From Litorivita pollutaquae (GTDB taxonomy: Bacteria > Pseudomonadota > Alphaproteobacteria > Rhodobacterales > Rhodobacteraceae), in assembly GCF_003205515.1 (NCBI RefSeq), contig NZ_KZ826481.1, forward strand, positions 600,660 through 664,659: 64,000 nt of DNA, in the 5' to 3' direction. The notes below the pieces were generated by a model. The model was not told the origin of the DNA and did no database searches. It worked only from the letters and a program-made list of their open reading frames with translations. Below, in pieces: positions 27,239 through 36,458 of this stretch. Position numbers and translations under genes: made by a program. The stretch's first letter is position 1, and each line of letters begins with the position of its first letter.

Positions 27239-28363
27239 CTAAACCCCGCCTCGCAAAGCGGCATATTTATCTTGCAAAAACGATTGGCTGTCGTCGATCA
27301 AAATCTCGGCGACGATGGGGAAGTGATCCGATATCTGGTTTTTACGCCACGGATGTTTGTAATACCCCAAAAGCGTCGCATCATCCCCCGCCAGGTCACG
27401 CGCGCCGGTATAGTCCGCCAGCATGTCATCACGATAGATCGCCACATCCACGTCGCGGTAAACATGATCAAAAGGATTGAACACCGCGCCGCTGTCCCCC
27501 GCCGCCGCCGTCTGTGCCATGCGGAAATAGTCGCCGGTGCGAAAGAACATCCGGTCATAGGCCTCGGTTTGCGAGGCATTGGTATCGTGCCCCTCAAGCC
27601 CGGCATTCTCACGGTATCCTGCCGCTTTGATCCGCGCCACCGTGGGATCATCATGGCGGCTGTAAAGGTTCATATCCCCCACCAGCACGAGGTTGTCCGA
27701 CCACAGACCTTTGCGTTTTTCCTCTAATGCACGCAGCAAAAGCCGCATTTCTTCAGCCCGCAATGCGACATTGTCCGCCCCTTGGCCCGGATGCAAATGC
27801 AGGTTCACCATGGCAAAACGTTTCCACCCCGCGATGAACCCCGTCATATAGGGCGCGCGTTTAAGCTGCTTGAGGCCAAGCGGGCTGTCATGCGTGATCT
27901 CATCCCACATTCCGACCTCGCCCGCCAACCCCGATGGGCGCAATCGCCGCGTGTTATAAATATACCCAGAGCGCTCGGAGTTTCCTGCGGCGCCTTCGGT
28001 GATGTCATTGATCAAATAGCGCCAGTTCGGCCCCAGCAGGCGCATCAACACATCAAGATCATAAAGCCCCGATTTGATTTCCTGCACCGCAATCAAATCA
28101 AAGTGAGCGAGGATTTCCGCGATGTAGAAATAGGCTTCGGGCAGGCGTTGCTTGGTATGGCCGAACTCCTTGAGATTCCAGCTGGCGATCAGTAAATTCG
28201 TCTCGCTGCGCCGCTGCGGGATTTGCGCCGACAGCGCCGGTTTGAGCCGAAGCAGCCCTTCTATGCAACGCGCGCGCGCCGCATCGGACAGGGTGGGAAA
28301 CACACGGGCATAATCGCGCTTGGCAAAATCAGCCTCGGGGCGCAGGTCGTTGTAAAACGGCAT
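27239..28363 (-). CDS. endonuclease/exonuclease/phosphatase-family protein
   Basis: 374 aa with an AAAGGA site. EEP-fold landmarks are present: LLIASWNLKEFG (Asn), LIAVQEIKS (metal-binding Glu), VNLHLHPG, LVLVGDMNLYSR (GDxN), and ISDHFPIVAEI (catalytic Asp-His). It would cleave a phosphodiester or phosphomonoester; whether the substrate is DNA, RNA or a lipid cannot be told. No signal peptide. No clear operon partner. Confidence 0.85.
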   Translation of the reverse strand: MPFYNDLRPEADFAKRDYARVFPTLSDAARARCIEGLLRLKPALSAQIPQRRSETNLLIASWNLKEFGHTKQRLPEAYFYIAEILAHFDLIAVQEIKSGLYDLDVLMRLLGPNWRYLINDITEGAAGNSERSGYIYNTRRLRPSGLAGEVGMWDEITHDSPLGLKQLKRAPYMTGFIAGWKRFAMVNLHLHPGQGADNVALRAEEMRLLLRALEEKRKGLWSDNLVLVGDMNLYSRHDDPTVARIKAAGYRENAGLEGHDTNASQTEAYDRMFFRTGDYFRMAQTAAAGDSGAVFNPFDHVYRDVDVAIYRDDMLADYTGARDLAGDDATLLGYYKHPWRKNQISDHFPIVAEILIDDSQSFLQDKYAALRGGV

Positions 28364-28527
28364 GGGATGTCCTTTGGTTCGGAAATGATTTTAAATGCAA
28401 TACCCTTTTCTACCACATCCTGCGGGCTATGGCGAAATGCGCATATTGCCCTGTTTCCCCCTTGCCCCCCGCGACAGAGAAAGGCACTCTGACGCTCCAG
28501 AATGCCTCGACCCCAAGGAGCGCCACG

Positions 28528-29136
28528 ATGAGCGAAGACACCGAACGCCACGCGATGAAAATGGCAAAGAAAAAGGCCGCGCGCGATAAAATCATGGCCA
28601 CCAAGACCGACGAACAAGGTCTGATCATCGTGCATACCGGCAAGGGTAAGGGCAAAAGCTCTGCCGCCTTTGGCATGATCTTTCGCTGCATCGCCCATGA
28701 TATGAAATGCGCCGTGGTGCAATTCATCAAAGGCGGCATGTCCACCGGCGAACGCGACCTGATCATGCGCAATTTTTCGGACAAATGCGCCTTTCACACC
28801 ATGGGCGAAGGCTTCACTTGGGAAACCCAGGACCGCGAACGCGACATTCAAATGGCACAGGCCGCATGGGAAAAGGCCAAGGAGTTGATCCGCGATCCGG
28901 CCAATAAAATGGTGCTCTTGGACGAAATCAACATCGCCCTGCGCTACGATTATATCGACATCAACGATGTGGTCAGCTTCCTCGCCGAAGAAAAGCCCCA
29001 TATGACCCATGTGGTCCTGACGGGCCGCAACGCCAAAGAAGAGCTGATCGAGATTGCCGATCTGGTCACCGAAATGGAATTGGTCAAACACCCGTTCCGG
29101 TCCGGCATCAAAGCGCAGATCGGCGTCGAATTCTAA
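28528..29136 (+). CDS. cobO: cob(I)yrinic acid a,c-diamide adenosyltransferase
   Basis: 202 aa from ATG 28528 (AAGGAG site). The P-loop GKGKGKSSAAFGM and the LLDEINIALRYDYID Walker B are those of the CobO/BtuR/CobA family; VVLTGRNAKEELIEIADLVTEM closes the core. It transfers adenosyl from ATP to Co(I) corrinoids. The short basic N-terminal helix is usual. Isolated from cobN by two unrelated genes. Confidence 0.95.
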   Translation: MSEDTERHAMKMAKKKAARDKIMATKTDEQGLIIVHTGKGKGKSSAAFGMIFRCIAHDMKCAVVQFIKGGMSTGERDLIMRNFSDKCAFHTMGEGFTWETQDRERDIQMAQAAWEKAKELIRDPANKMVLLDEINIALRYDYIDINDVVSFLAEEKPHMTHVVLTGRNAKEELIEIADLVTEMELVKHPFRSGIKAQIGVEF

Positions 29137-29561
29137 AATATTGACCGGCCATCTTCGGCCGCATAGCGGACCCTTGCGCGCCGCCTCGCCCGGCGGTCCG
29201 TGGCTGTTGGCTTGGCGCGGGGATGGCCCTTTGATCACCCGGCACACACTCTGGTGATCGTTCCTGCCGCCCGATATTGGCCCCTCAGAGTCTGAACCAT
29301 TGGGCTTTTGCCGTCGACATTGCGATCTCTTCGCTTGCGTTAACCACGTGAAAACCCGCTGTAACTCGCGCCGCAAACCCCGCCGCCCCATATGCCACGC
29401 GATGTTGCCGGCACGCGCCGCTCCTTTCTGCTTTCCCTAAATATCCCCGCCGGAGGCTTCCCCATCTGCCCCGCGCACCGCCGGTTGCGGCCCAAACCCG
29501 CGCGCCTTGCGCCGCGCGCCTTGCGGTCATATATTTTTACCACTTCGCATAAGGACGCCCC
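29137..29561. other. 425-nt intergenic region with a dispersed repeat
   Basis: Between cobO and a GntR gene. A weak GGCC hairpin follows cobO near 29147. A copy of the dispersed repeat lies at 29424-29457. No convincing gene; the remaining sequence has scattered GC-rich runs. Confidence 0.6.
29424..29457 (-). repeat. dispersed 34-bp intergenic repeat, copy 4
   Basis: CTTTCTGCTTTC, three bases, AAATATCCCCGCCGGAGGC. Same orientation as copies at 7816, 56493 and 62779. About 105 bp upstream of the GntR gene start. Confidence 0.85.
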
Positions 29562-30335
29562 ATGCCCTTCCAAAAGGTCCACCCCGAAAAACTCTCCGGC
29601 GCGGTAACACGGCAGATCGAATTGCTGATCCTGCGCGGCATCCTGCGTCCGGGCGAACGTTTGCCTGCCGAACGCGAGCTGTCCGAACGCTTCGGCGTCT
29701 CCCGGCCCTCCTTGCGTGAGGCGGTGGCCGATCTTCACGAGCGCGGGCTCCTGGACACACGGGCGGGAGCGGGTATCTATGTCGCGGATGTCTTGGGCAG
29801 CGCCTTTTCTCCTGCGCTCACCAAGCTTTTCGCCAGCCACGACGAAGCCGTATTTGATTACATCTCGTTTCGCCGCGATTTGGAAGGTTTGGCCGCCGAA
29901 CGCGCCGCGCGGCTTGGCTCTGACACCGATCTGCAGGTCATCAACGCGGTGTTCGAGAAAATGGAATCCGCACATTCCAAACCCGATCCCTCGGACGAGG
30001 CCGATTTGGACGCGGCTTTTCATCTGGCAATTGTCGAAGCCTCCCATAACGTGGTGATGCTCCATATGATGCGCTCGATGTATCAATTGCTGCGCGAGGG
30101 TGTGTTTTACAACCGCTCGGTGATGTTCAAACAGCGCACCACCCGTGACGACCTTCTGAACCAACACCGCACGATCAACACTGCATTGCAAGACCGTGAC
30201 CCACACCGCGCCCGCGCCGCGATTGAGGCGCATCTAGACTATGTTTCCAAGGCTTTGCGCGACCAAAAAACATCTGACGCGAATGAGGCGATCGCGCGCC
30301 AAAGGCTCGAGCACGAATCGAAACGTCAAATTTGA
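29562..30335 (+). CDS. FadR/GntR-type transcriptional regulator with FCD domain
   Basis: 257 aa with AAGGA upstream. The winged HTH (about 15-75) holds GERLPAERELSERFGVSRPSLREAVADL, the GntR signature. The rest is the helical FCD ligand domain with acidic and His residues (DAAFHLAIVEASHN, HRTINTALQDRDPHRA) that bind a metal and an organic acid. Members of the PdhR/LldR group control organic-acid genes. None is adjacent here, so the target is unknown. Confidence 0.88.
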   Translation: MPFQKVHPEKLSGAVTRQIELLILRGILRPGERLPAERELSERFGVSRPSLREAVADLHERGLLDTRAGAGIYVADVLGSAFSPALTKLFASHDEAVFDYISFRRDLEGLAAERAARLGSDTDLQVINAVFEKMESAHSKPDPSDEADLDAAFHLAIVEASHNVVMLHMMRSMYQLLREGVFYNRSVMFKQRTTRDDLLNQHRTINTALQDRDPHRARAAIEAHLDYVSKALRDQKTSDANEAIARQRLEHESKRQI

Positions 30336-30430
30336 AAAGCATTCATCAGACAGATCAACACCTTAGTAACCTTAACCAATGCGAAACCAGTTTCGGCCTA
30401 GGCTACCCTTAGGGCAACCGAGGATCCGAA

Positions 30431-30994
30431 ATGAACGAAACATGTCCCCATCTCGACAGTTTTTCCAATCATCTGCAGTCTCTGCCGATTGATCTTCAGC
30501 AGTCAGATTTCTTTTGCACCATTGTGACCGAGCTTGCCTCGCTGATCGAAGACACCGTCGGTTTAAAACAAGCGGAAGGTTTCATAACCACAGTGGGATT
30601 GCGGATGGGTAAAACCATCGCAAAAAAATACTCCGGCCACGCCCCCGGTCCGGGCGCAGACCTCGAGGCCCTTGCCGCCGTGCTCATTGATCTTAAACGG
30701 CGCATCCACGGTGATTTCTATGTCATTGATATCGCACAGTGTCACATCCTACTTGGCAACAGCCGATGCCCCTTTGGGGAGGGCGTCACAGGGCGCACAT
30801 CGCTGTGTATGATGACCACCAACGTCTTCGGGCGGATCGCGGCCGATGCCAGCGGATACGCCCGGGTGAGCGTGATGGAATCCATCGCCGCCGGAGCCGA
30901 ACACTGCCGTGTCCTTATCGATCTATCGATGGACACACCCCCAGAATTCACCACCGAAGTATCCCTCCATTCCGGAGAATTCTTCGCAACCTGA
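30431..30994 (+). CDS. MetOD1-like sensory protein (methanogen output domain 1 type)
   Basis: 187 aa with a GAGGA site. The sequence has a helical N-terminus (about 1-65) and a C-terminal part with NSRCPFGEGVTGRTSLCMMTTNVFG, followed by VSVMESIAAGAEHCRVLIDL. Cys104, 113, 126 and 159 could bind metal or act in redox. This pattern resembles the MetOD1 domain family. Eleven bases separate it from the next gene, a PAS-GGDEF protein, so the two are likely co-expressed. Assignment rests on motif memory. Confidence 0.65.
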   Translation: MNETCPHLDSFSNHLQSLPIDLQQSDFFCTIVTELASLIEDTVGLKQAEGFITTVGLRMGKTIAKKYSGHAPGPGADLEALAAVLIDLKRRIHGDFYVIDIAQCHILLGNSRCPFGEGVTGRTSLCMMTTNVFGRIAADASGYARVSVMESIAAGAEHCRVLIDLSMDTPPEFTTEVSLHSGEFFAT

Positions 30995-31005
30995 CAGGAG
31001 CCGTT

Positions 31006-32001
31006 ATGACCCGCGTGGACCTCACCACCGTAGATCTCACTACCTACGTGAATGCGACCTCTGATCCGATGATTGTAGTGGCACGGGATGGCCGTCTCGT
31101 TGCTGCCAACCTGCCGGCCCGCGAAACGTTGGGCATGCATGTCGGATCGCAGCTCGGATCCTATTGCAAATCTTGTAATGATGCGGCGCTGTTGAGCACA
31201 GAGTTTCGCGGCTCGACCGCCGAATGCCTCCGCAAGCTGAGACTTGCAAATGGTCAATCGGTGATGATCACCGGGCGGCGGCTTGGCAAAACCTTGCGCG
31301 ACGGTAATTTCGTGTCCCTTCGGTTTGACGCACACACGCAGCTCTCGACGGCGTTCACGTCTCTCACGCTGCGGCTCAAAGAGAACCGCCGTCGTTTGCA
31401 TGCACTTGAGGAAGAGCGCAGACAGCTCAAAGCCGAAAACGAGATGCTGAGCCATCAGGCGCTACATGACAAATTGACCGGCCTCTACAACCGATCCGGA
31501 TTGGAAGAAAAGCTTGAGGCACTGGAGCAGAGCAGCACGGCAGCGCGGCCGGTGCCCTTTGCTATCTTATATTTGGATATGGACCGCCTCAAAGAAGTGA
31601 ATGACGCCTATGGTCATGCGGCGGGTGACCAATTGATCCAAAGGTTCGGCCGTATTCTCACCCGATCCATTCGCGGAACCGATATAGCCGCGCGGTTGGG
31701 CGGGGATGAATTTGCCATCATTTTACGGGGGGCCGCCACCGCAACGAACGTCCAGCACGTAAGCGACCGGATCACCGCACAGCTTCGGGTGCCATATAAT
31801 TTGGTTCCTGACGGTGAGGACGCCGCCAAGCCGATCGTGCAAAGCGTCAGCATTGGCGCGGCGCTCTGGCCCTATATCGACGCCTCCCCGCAAGAGTTGC
31901 TTCAATATGCGGATCGCGCGATGTACCGCGTCAAGGCACGCGGCGGCGGGCTGTGCTTTCACGAACCGGAACCTCCGGTGCCGCTGCGCCTCGCCAATTA
32001 G
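31006..32001 (+). CDS. PAS-GGDEF diguanylate cyclase with CxxC in the sensor
   Basis: 331 aa from ATG 31006, CAGGAG site. Residues about 10-105 are PAS-like (DPMIVVARDGRLVAANLPARETLG) and contain CKSC (54-57). A coiled coil (about 112-150) leads to the GGDEF domain, which has the intact active motif GGDEF at 232-236 and an RGTD inhibitory site five residues ahead. It makes cyclic di-GMP. Its sensor cysteines and MetOD1-like neighbour suggest redox or metal control. Terminator at 32098. Confidence 0.9.
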   Translation: MTRVDLTTVDLTTYVNATSDPMIVVARDGRLVAANLPARETLGMHVGSQLGSYCKSCNDAALLSTEFRGSTAECLRKLRLANGQSVMITGRRLGKTLRDGNFVSLRFDAHTQLSTAFTSLTLRLKENRRRLHALEEERRQLKAENEMLSHQALHDKLTGLYNRSGLEEKLEALEQSSTAARPVPFAILYLDMDRLKEVNDAYGHAAGDQLIQRFGRILTRSIRGTDIAARLGGDEFAIILRGAATATNVQHVSDRITAQLRVPYNLVPDGEDAAKPIVQSVSIGAALWPYIDASPQELLQYADRAMYRVKARGGGLCFHEPEPPVPLRLAN

Positions 32002-32097
32002 GCCTCTATGCACGGGGTCTTATCCCGACTTGCCGCGCCCGACCGCACCATGCCTACGAGCGCGGGCTGCTCTACGGGTAAAGGGTGCCGCACAAAC

Positions 32098-32134
32098 AAA
32101 AACCCCGACACGCAATCGCGGTCGGGGTTTTTTA
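32098..32134. terminator. bidirectional terminator between GGDEF gene and atpF
   Basis: AAACCCCGAC, loop, GTCGGGGTTTTTT. A-run on one side and T-run on the other, so it works for the plus-strand GGDEF gene and the minus-strand ATP synthase operon. Confidence 0.92.
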
Positions 32135-32154
32135 ATAGATATCAAACCGATGTG

Positions 32155-32712
32155 TTAGTGCAGTTTGGTTTCGACCTCGGCAATCGCATCCGCGATCAGA
32201 TCATTGCCAGATTTGGCCGTCATCTGAGCGGTGATCACGTCACGCGCGGCAGCGACAGCAACCGCGATTGCTTGGTCACGCACCTCTTTGATCGCGGCCG
32301 CTTCGGCCGACGCAATCTGATCCTCGGCGGCGGCCAAACGGCGCGCGATCGAGGCTTTCAGATCTTCTTTTGCTTGGTCCGCCGCAGCAGAGGCATCTTT
32401 CTTTGCGGTGGCGACGATGCGGTCGGCCTGCGCCTGCACTTCTTTTTGCTTGCGCTCGTAATCGGCAAGCAAGGATTGTGCTTCCTCGCGCAGGGCGCGG
32501 GCTTCGTCGATTTCCGATTTGATGTCATCGGCGCGCTTATCCAGCATACCGCCAATCAATCCGGGCACTTTGAAGTAAAACAGCACCAGAATGAACAGAA
32601 GGAAGGCAAGCGTCACAACAAAGTTGGTGTTGCCAAGCGAGAAGAACGGGCCGGACGCCGCAAAGGCGGGCGAGGCGGCCGTTACGGCGATGAGCGTGGT
32701 CAAAATACGCAT
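32155..32712 (-). CDS. atpF: F0F1 ATP synthase subunit b
   Basis: 185 aa. One N-terminal membrane helix ([19 protein letters not shown]) with a leading signal-like stretch, then a long charged coiled coil ([20 protein letters not shown]) that forms the peripheral stalk. Last gene of the minus-strand F0 operon, 5 nt after b'. Ends at a bidirectional terminator. Confidence 0.95.
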   Translation of the reverse strand: MRILTTLIAVTAASPAFAASGPFFSLGNTNFVVTLAFLLFILVLFYFKVPGLIGGMLDKRADDIKSEIDEARALREEAQSLLADYERKQKEVQAQADRIVATAKKDASAAADQAKEDLKASIARRLAAAEDQIASAEAAAIKEVRDQAIAVAVAAARDVITAQMTAKSGNDLIADAIAEVETKLH

Positions 32713-32717
32713 TGACG

Positions 32718-33329
32718 TTATCCCTTCATGCGGGCGGTCACAGCCGCCGTCACAGTTTTGGCGTCAGCCGTCGCACCCATCGAAGTGATGAGCTCTTTGG
32801 CCACGTCCTTGGACACGGTTTTCACCGCTGCCGTTGCCGTGGCACGAATTTCTGCGATGGCTTTTTCACCCTCGGCAGATTTGGCCGCGATCTCGGTGTC
32901 AGCCTTTGCAATGGCTTGGTCAAGTTCGGCTTGAATGTCGGCCTTTGCAGCAGCAACGATATTGCTGGCTTCGACGCGGGCATCGGCGAGCGCTTGGTTA
33001 TACGCGGCCTCGGCCTCAACGGCCTTCGCCTTCAGATCTTCAGCGGCGGCAATGTCATTTGTAATAGTGCCCTGACGTTCGGCCAAAACCGCCGCAATGC
33101 GGGGCAGCGCGAAACGCGACAGGATGATGTAGATCACGACAAGCGTGACCAGCAGCCAGAAGATTTGGTTGCCGAATGTGGAAAAATCCAGCTGGGGCAT
33201 GCCCGGGCCGGCATCTGCGGCACCGTGTGCTGCATCCGCAGCAGCGTGTCCCGCATCATGGGTGGTAGCAGCAGCGGCCCCGTCCGTGGCGGCACTGTGG
33301 GTCGTGGCTTCGTGCGTTTCAGTCGCCAT
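32718..33329 (-). CDS. atpF': F0F1 ATP synthase subunit b'
   Basis: 203 aa. A 45-residue Ala/Thr/His-rich N-terminal tail, then one membrane helix ([21 protein letters not shown]) followed by a coiled coil. The b/b' pair is typical of photosynthetic and related alphaproteobacteria. The tail (repeated [11 protein letters not shown] type) is longer than usual and probably disordered. A hairpin at 33379-33404 precedes the gene. Confidence 0.95.
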   Translation of the reverse strand: MATETHEATTHSAATDGAAAATTHDAGHAAADAAHGAADAGPGMPQLDFSTFGNQIFWLLVTLVVIYIILSRFALPRIAAVLAERQGTITNDIAAAEDLKAKAVEAEAAYNQALADARVEASNIVAAAKADIQAELDQAIAKADTEIAAKSAEGEKAIAEIRATATAAVKTVSKDVAKELITSMGATADAKTVTAAVTARMKG

Positions 33330-33378
33330 GTGGTCGTCCTCTCACAATGAGAAATCAGAAGGGGAAAGCTTGCTTACA

Positions 33379-33404
33379 ACGGGCAGGCCCAAAGGCCTAC
33401 CCGT
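33379..33404 (-). promoter_or_regulatory. intercistronic hairpin between atpE and atpF'
   Basis: ACGGGCAGGCC, CAAA, GGCCTACCCGT forms an 11-bp stem with one mismatch. No T-run follows, so it is unlikely to terminate. It falls just after atpE in the transcript and probably protects or processes the atpE message. Confidence 0.55.
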
Positions 33405-33428
33405 GCGTAAGGATGTATTCCGCGTATC

Positions 33429-33665
33429 TTAGACGGCGAACATCAAGAGCAGAGCGACGAGGAACGAGAAGATCCCCAGAGCTTCTGCAAAGGCGATGCC
33501 GATGAAGAGTGTTGCAGTCTGCGAAGCAGCTGCCGAAGGGTTGCGCAGAGCGCCGGCCAGGTAGTTACCAGCAACATTGCCCACACCGACAGCCGCGCCG
33601 CCCATGCCCATGCATGCCAGACCTGCGCCGATGTATGCGCCCATTTGTACGATATCGCCTTCCAT
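33429..33665 (-). CDS. atpE: F0F1 ATP synthase subunit c
   Basis: 78 aa, two helices joined by a polar loop with LRNPSA. The proton-binding Glu lies in [13 protein letters not shown]. Glycine-rich first helix ([19 protein letters not shown]). Standard length. It is needed in many copies in the rotor ring; see the hairpin downstream. Confidence 0.97.
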   Translation of the reverse strand: MEGDIVQMGAYIGAGLACMGMGGAAVGVGNVAGNYLAGALRNPSAAASQTATLFIGIAFAEALGIFSFLVALLLMFAV

Positions 33666-33725
33666 GAGATGTCTCCTTACGTTGGAATTGGCTTGAAATT
33701 TCTGACCCTGATTAAGTGCGCAGGA

Positions 33726-34481
33726 TTAGTGTGCGGGATGCAACGCGTCCTTCAGATACACACAGGTCAGGATGGTGAACACGTAGGCTTGGATAAAGGA
33801 CACCAGAACCTCAAGTCCGTACATCGCAGTGATTGCGACGATCGACAGCGGGGCAATGGCCGTGATGGCCGCGAAACCCGCGAAAACTTTGATAACGGCG
33901 TGGCCGGCCATCATGTTACCCGCAAGACGGATAGAGTGGCTGACGGGACGCACGAAGTAAGAGATGATTTCAATCAGCGCCAGAATGGGACGCAGGGCCA
34001 AGGGTGCGCTCGACACCCAGAAGAGGCCAAGGAAACCAGCGCCGTTTTTGACAAATCCAAGGATCGTCACAGCGAGGAAAACCGCCATCGCCATAACCGC
34101 CGTCACCGCGATGTGCGACGTGGTGGTGAAGGACATTGGCAACAGGCCGACGAAGTTGGCAAAAACGATGAACATGAACAAGGTCATGATATAGGGGAAA
34201 TATTTCACCCCGTCCTTGCCGGTTACGTCTTCAACCATTTTGTAGATGAAGCCATAGGCCAATTCGCCGATCGACTGGGTGCGGGTCGGGATGACCGCGC
34301 GGCGGCGTGTGCCAAGCACCAGCAAAGCAAAGATGCCCAGAATGGTGATGCCCATCCACAGCGTCACATTGGTGATGGTGAACATGCCCACGGGACCGTC
34401 GCCAAACAGCGGCTTAACGATAAACTGGTCCATCGGGTGAAAGACCAATCCGGCCTCTTCTGTATGTGCTTCGCTTGCCAT
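33726..34481 (-). CDS. atpB: F0F1 ATP synthase subunit a
   Basis: 251 aa from ATG 34481, one base after the atpI stop. Multi-helix membrane protein with [26 protein letters not shown] (the essential Arg of the proton channel) and [19 protein letters not shown]. Upstream residues in frame are non-family. Stator half of the proton path. Confidence 0.96.
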   Translation of the reverse strand: MASEAHTEEAGLVFHPMDQFIVKPLFGDGPVGMFTITNVTLWMGITILGIFALLVLGTRRRAVIPTRTQSIGELAYGFIYKMVEDVTGKDGVKYFPYIMTLFMFIVFANFVGLLPMSFTTTSHIAVTAVMAMAVFLAVTILGFVKNGAGFLGLFWVSSAPLALRPILALIEIISYFVRPVSHSIRLAGNMMAGHAVIKVFAGFAAITAIAPLSIVAITAMYGLEVLVSFIQAYVFTILTCVYLKDALHPAH

Positions 34482-34482
34482 T

Positions 34483-34836
34483 TCAAGCTCCCTCATCATC
34501 GCCCGATTGGGCCGTGTCATCATGCGCAGTGGCCTCGGCCAACTGCTTTTCTTGGATCTCCTTCGCACTGCGCATCATGGTTTTGATGCCCGCAATGAAA
34601 CCCAGCAATATAAACAGCACCAGAAAGAGTGGCATGGTCCCGAACAGGCTATCCAACCCGTATCCGATGCCGAAGCCGATCCCAAGACCGCTTACCAACT
34701 CGATCACCATCCGCCATGCGTGTTGCGCGCCGGAATAATGCTCGTCCGCAGGGGGCTTGGGGGTTTGTGCCCCCTTCGCAGCGTCGATCTTGGCCTCCAG
34801 CGCCGCCAGTCGTGCAGCTTTGTCGGGATCGGTCAC
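34483..34836 (-). CDS. atpI: ATP synthase assembly/accessory protein AtpI
   Basis: 117 aa from GTG 34836, chosen because AAGGGGG precedes it by about nine bases and [15 protein letters not shown] is the usual opening; a TTG 34896 start is possible. Two helices ([19 protein letters not shown] and [14 protein letters not shown]) and a charged C-tail. Helps assemble the c-ring or bind Mg. First gene of the F0 operon. Confidence 0.88.
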   Translation of the reverse strand: MTDPDKAARLAALEAKIDAAKGAQTPKPPADEHYSGAQHAWRMVIELVSGLGIGFGIGYGLDSLFGTMPLFLVLFILLGFIAGIKTMMRSAKEIQEKQLAEATAHDDTAQSGDDEGA

Positions 34837-34919
34837 GGCGTTTTGCCCCCTTTGGACAGTTGCGGCATTGCTAGTTGCGGCGGGGGTCAGAGTCAAGGCA
34901 GGCCATGCGGGTTCTCGAA

Positions 34920-34925
34920 ATTATA
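34920..34925 (-). promoter_or_regulatory. possible -10 element of the F0 operon
   Basis: TATAAT on the minus strand, about 85 bp upstream of the preferred atpI start. A matching -35 box is poor, so this is only a candidate. Confidence 0.3.
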
Positions 34926-35093
34926 TCAAGCCATTGATTTAGAAAGGCATATGGCGACTCTGAAACCGCGATAGACGGGCGCGGGCGGGCTTTGGATCGG
35001 CGCCCTGCCCCGCATCTGCACCCCCGCCGCATATTCAACCGACTGGTTGACGATTGCTTGACGGCCCTTCGCGCGGCGGGCTATGGCGTGGCT

Positions 35094-35441
35094 ATGCCAA
35101 CCGCTTTTACCCCCACGCTCGACACGGTGTTTTCCGCCCTCGCCGATCCGACACGGCGGGCGATCCTGTCGATGCTGCTTGAGGACGACATGGCGGTGAC
35201 CGATGTGGCCGAACCCTTCGACATATCTCTGGCGGCGATTTCAAAGCATTTGGTGATCCTGACGCGGGCTGGCCTGATTACCCAAGAAAAGCGCGGGCGG
35301 GTAAAATGGTGCAAGCTGGAACCGGATGCTCTGCGCGCCGCGAGTGTGTGGATGCAGGGCTTCGGGCAATTCGAGGCGGTAAACCTCGACGCTTTCGAGC
35401 GGTTCCTGGCGGTGGAGCTCGACCCGCCAAAGGCAGAATAG
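35094..35441 (+). CDS. ArsR-type winged-helix transcriptional regulator
   Basis: 115 aa. TVFSALADPTRRAILSMLLEDDMAVTDVAEPFDISLAAISKHLVILTRAGLI is a clear ArsR HTH in overlapping pieces. No cysteine metal site is seen, so it probably belongs to the branch that does not sense metals. ATG 35094 lacks a strong ribosome site. No transport gene is adjacent on the same strand. Confidence 0.85.
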   Translation: MPTAFTPTLDTVFSALADPTRRAILSMLLEDDMAVTDVAEPFDISLAAISKHLVILTRAGLITQEKRGRVKWCKLEPDALRAASVWMQGFGQFEAVNLDAFERFLAVELDPPKAE

Positions 35442-35530
35442 CGGCGGCGGCCCTTGCCGCCTGCCCCGCCGCTGCATCCCGCCCCCAAAAGAAAACGGCG
35501 GGCGCGCTGCGTGACTTGGCAGATGTGGCC

Positions 35531-36448
35531 TCACTCTTCTTTCAACAACATCGCCAAGGCCGCCACCGTCATCACCACCCCGACCACGACAATCGCCGGC
35601 GGAACGCCGTGGCCCAATGCCGCCTCAAGCAAGATAACCCATGACGGCGTCAAATAGGTATAGGCCATCACCTTGGAACTGGGCAAACGCAGCGCCGCAT
35701 ATTGCAACAGCGTGAAGGTCGTCGCACTGGCAATCACCGCGATATAGGCCAAGGTGAACCAGACAATCCCTGGAAGGTTTCCCCAATCGGTCGCCGCAAT
35801 CGCCGTGCGCCCGTAAAATGCGATCAAAACCGCCCCCGCCGCCAATGTGCCAAAGGTGAACACCACGGGCCGCTCGCCGCGATTCAGCAGACGCACGAGC
35901 GGGGTATAGATCGCATGGGCGACGCACCCGACAAAGTAGACCGCCTCGCCGCGCCCGACCTCAAGACGCAAGAGCGCGCCAAGATCGCCGCGAAAAATCA
36001 CCCAAATCGCCCCCGCCGCGCCAATGAGCAAGGCCAACAGGATGCGCCGCGTCATATATTGGCGCAGCATCACCGCGCCAAACCCCGCCGCCATCAATGG
36101 GGTCAGGGTAAACACCGCCGCCGCAGACACCGGCGCGGCGGTTTTCAGCCCCTCGAACATCAACACAAAATAGCTGCCGAAAATGCCGCCCAGCACCGCG
36201 TATCTCCACGGCGCGCGCAGGGCGCTGCGCGGGATGCCGCCCGTGGCCATGGCTGCGGCGCCAACAATCACTGCGGCGATGGCGAAACGGGCGGCATTCA
36301 TCGCGGTGGGGGCGATATGCGGGGCCGCCATGACGCCAAAAGAAAAACTGCCCGCGACCAGAGCCGAAAACAGCAGCATCGCCAAATGCCCGCGCAGCGC
36401 GTCGCGCGACATCGCCGGTTTGGGCGCGGAGGAATCGGATCGGGTCAT
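35531..36448 (-). CDS. EamA-family (DMT) transporter
   Basis: 305 aa with ten predicted membrane helices in two EamA repeats. GGIFGSYFVLMFEGLKTA ends the first repeat and TYLTPSWVILLEAALGHG lies in the second, both typical of the family. Exports small metabolites or amino acids; substrate unknown. ATG 36448 lies 10 nt after the LysR stop, so both are probably co-transcribed. Confidence 0.88.
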   Translation of the reverse strand: MTRSDSSAPKPAMSRDALRGHLAMLLFSALVAGSFSFGVMAAPHIAPTAMNAARFAIAAVIVGAAAMATGGIPRSALRAPWRYAVLGGIFGSYFVLMFEGLKTAAPVSAAAVFTLTPLMAAGFGAVMLRQYMTRRILLALLIGAAGAIWVIFRGDLGALLRLEVGRGEAVYFVGCVAHAIYTPLVRLLNRGERPVVFTFGTLAAGAVLIAFYGRTAIAATDWGNLPGIVWFTLAYIAVIASATTFTLLQYAALRLPSSKVMAYTYLTPSWVILLEAALGHGVPPAIVVVGVVMTVAALAMLLKEE

Positions 36449-36458
36449 GCGAGCCGCG

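Noticed and set aside
32718-33329. Fusion of an unknown domain to subunit b'
   Set aside because: The extra N-terminal part is low-complexity Ala/Thr/His sequence, not a folded domain.
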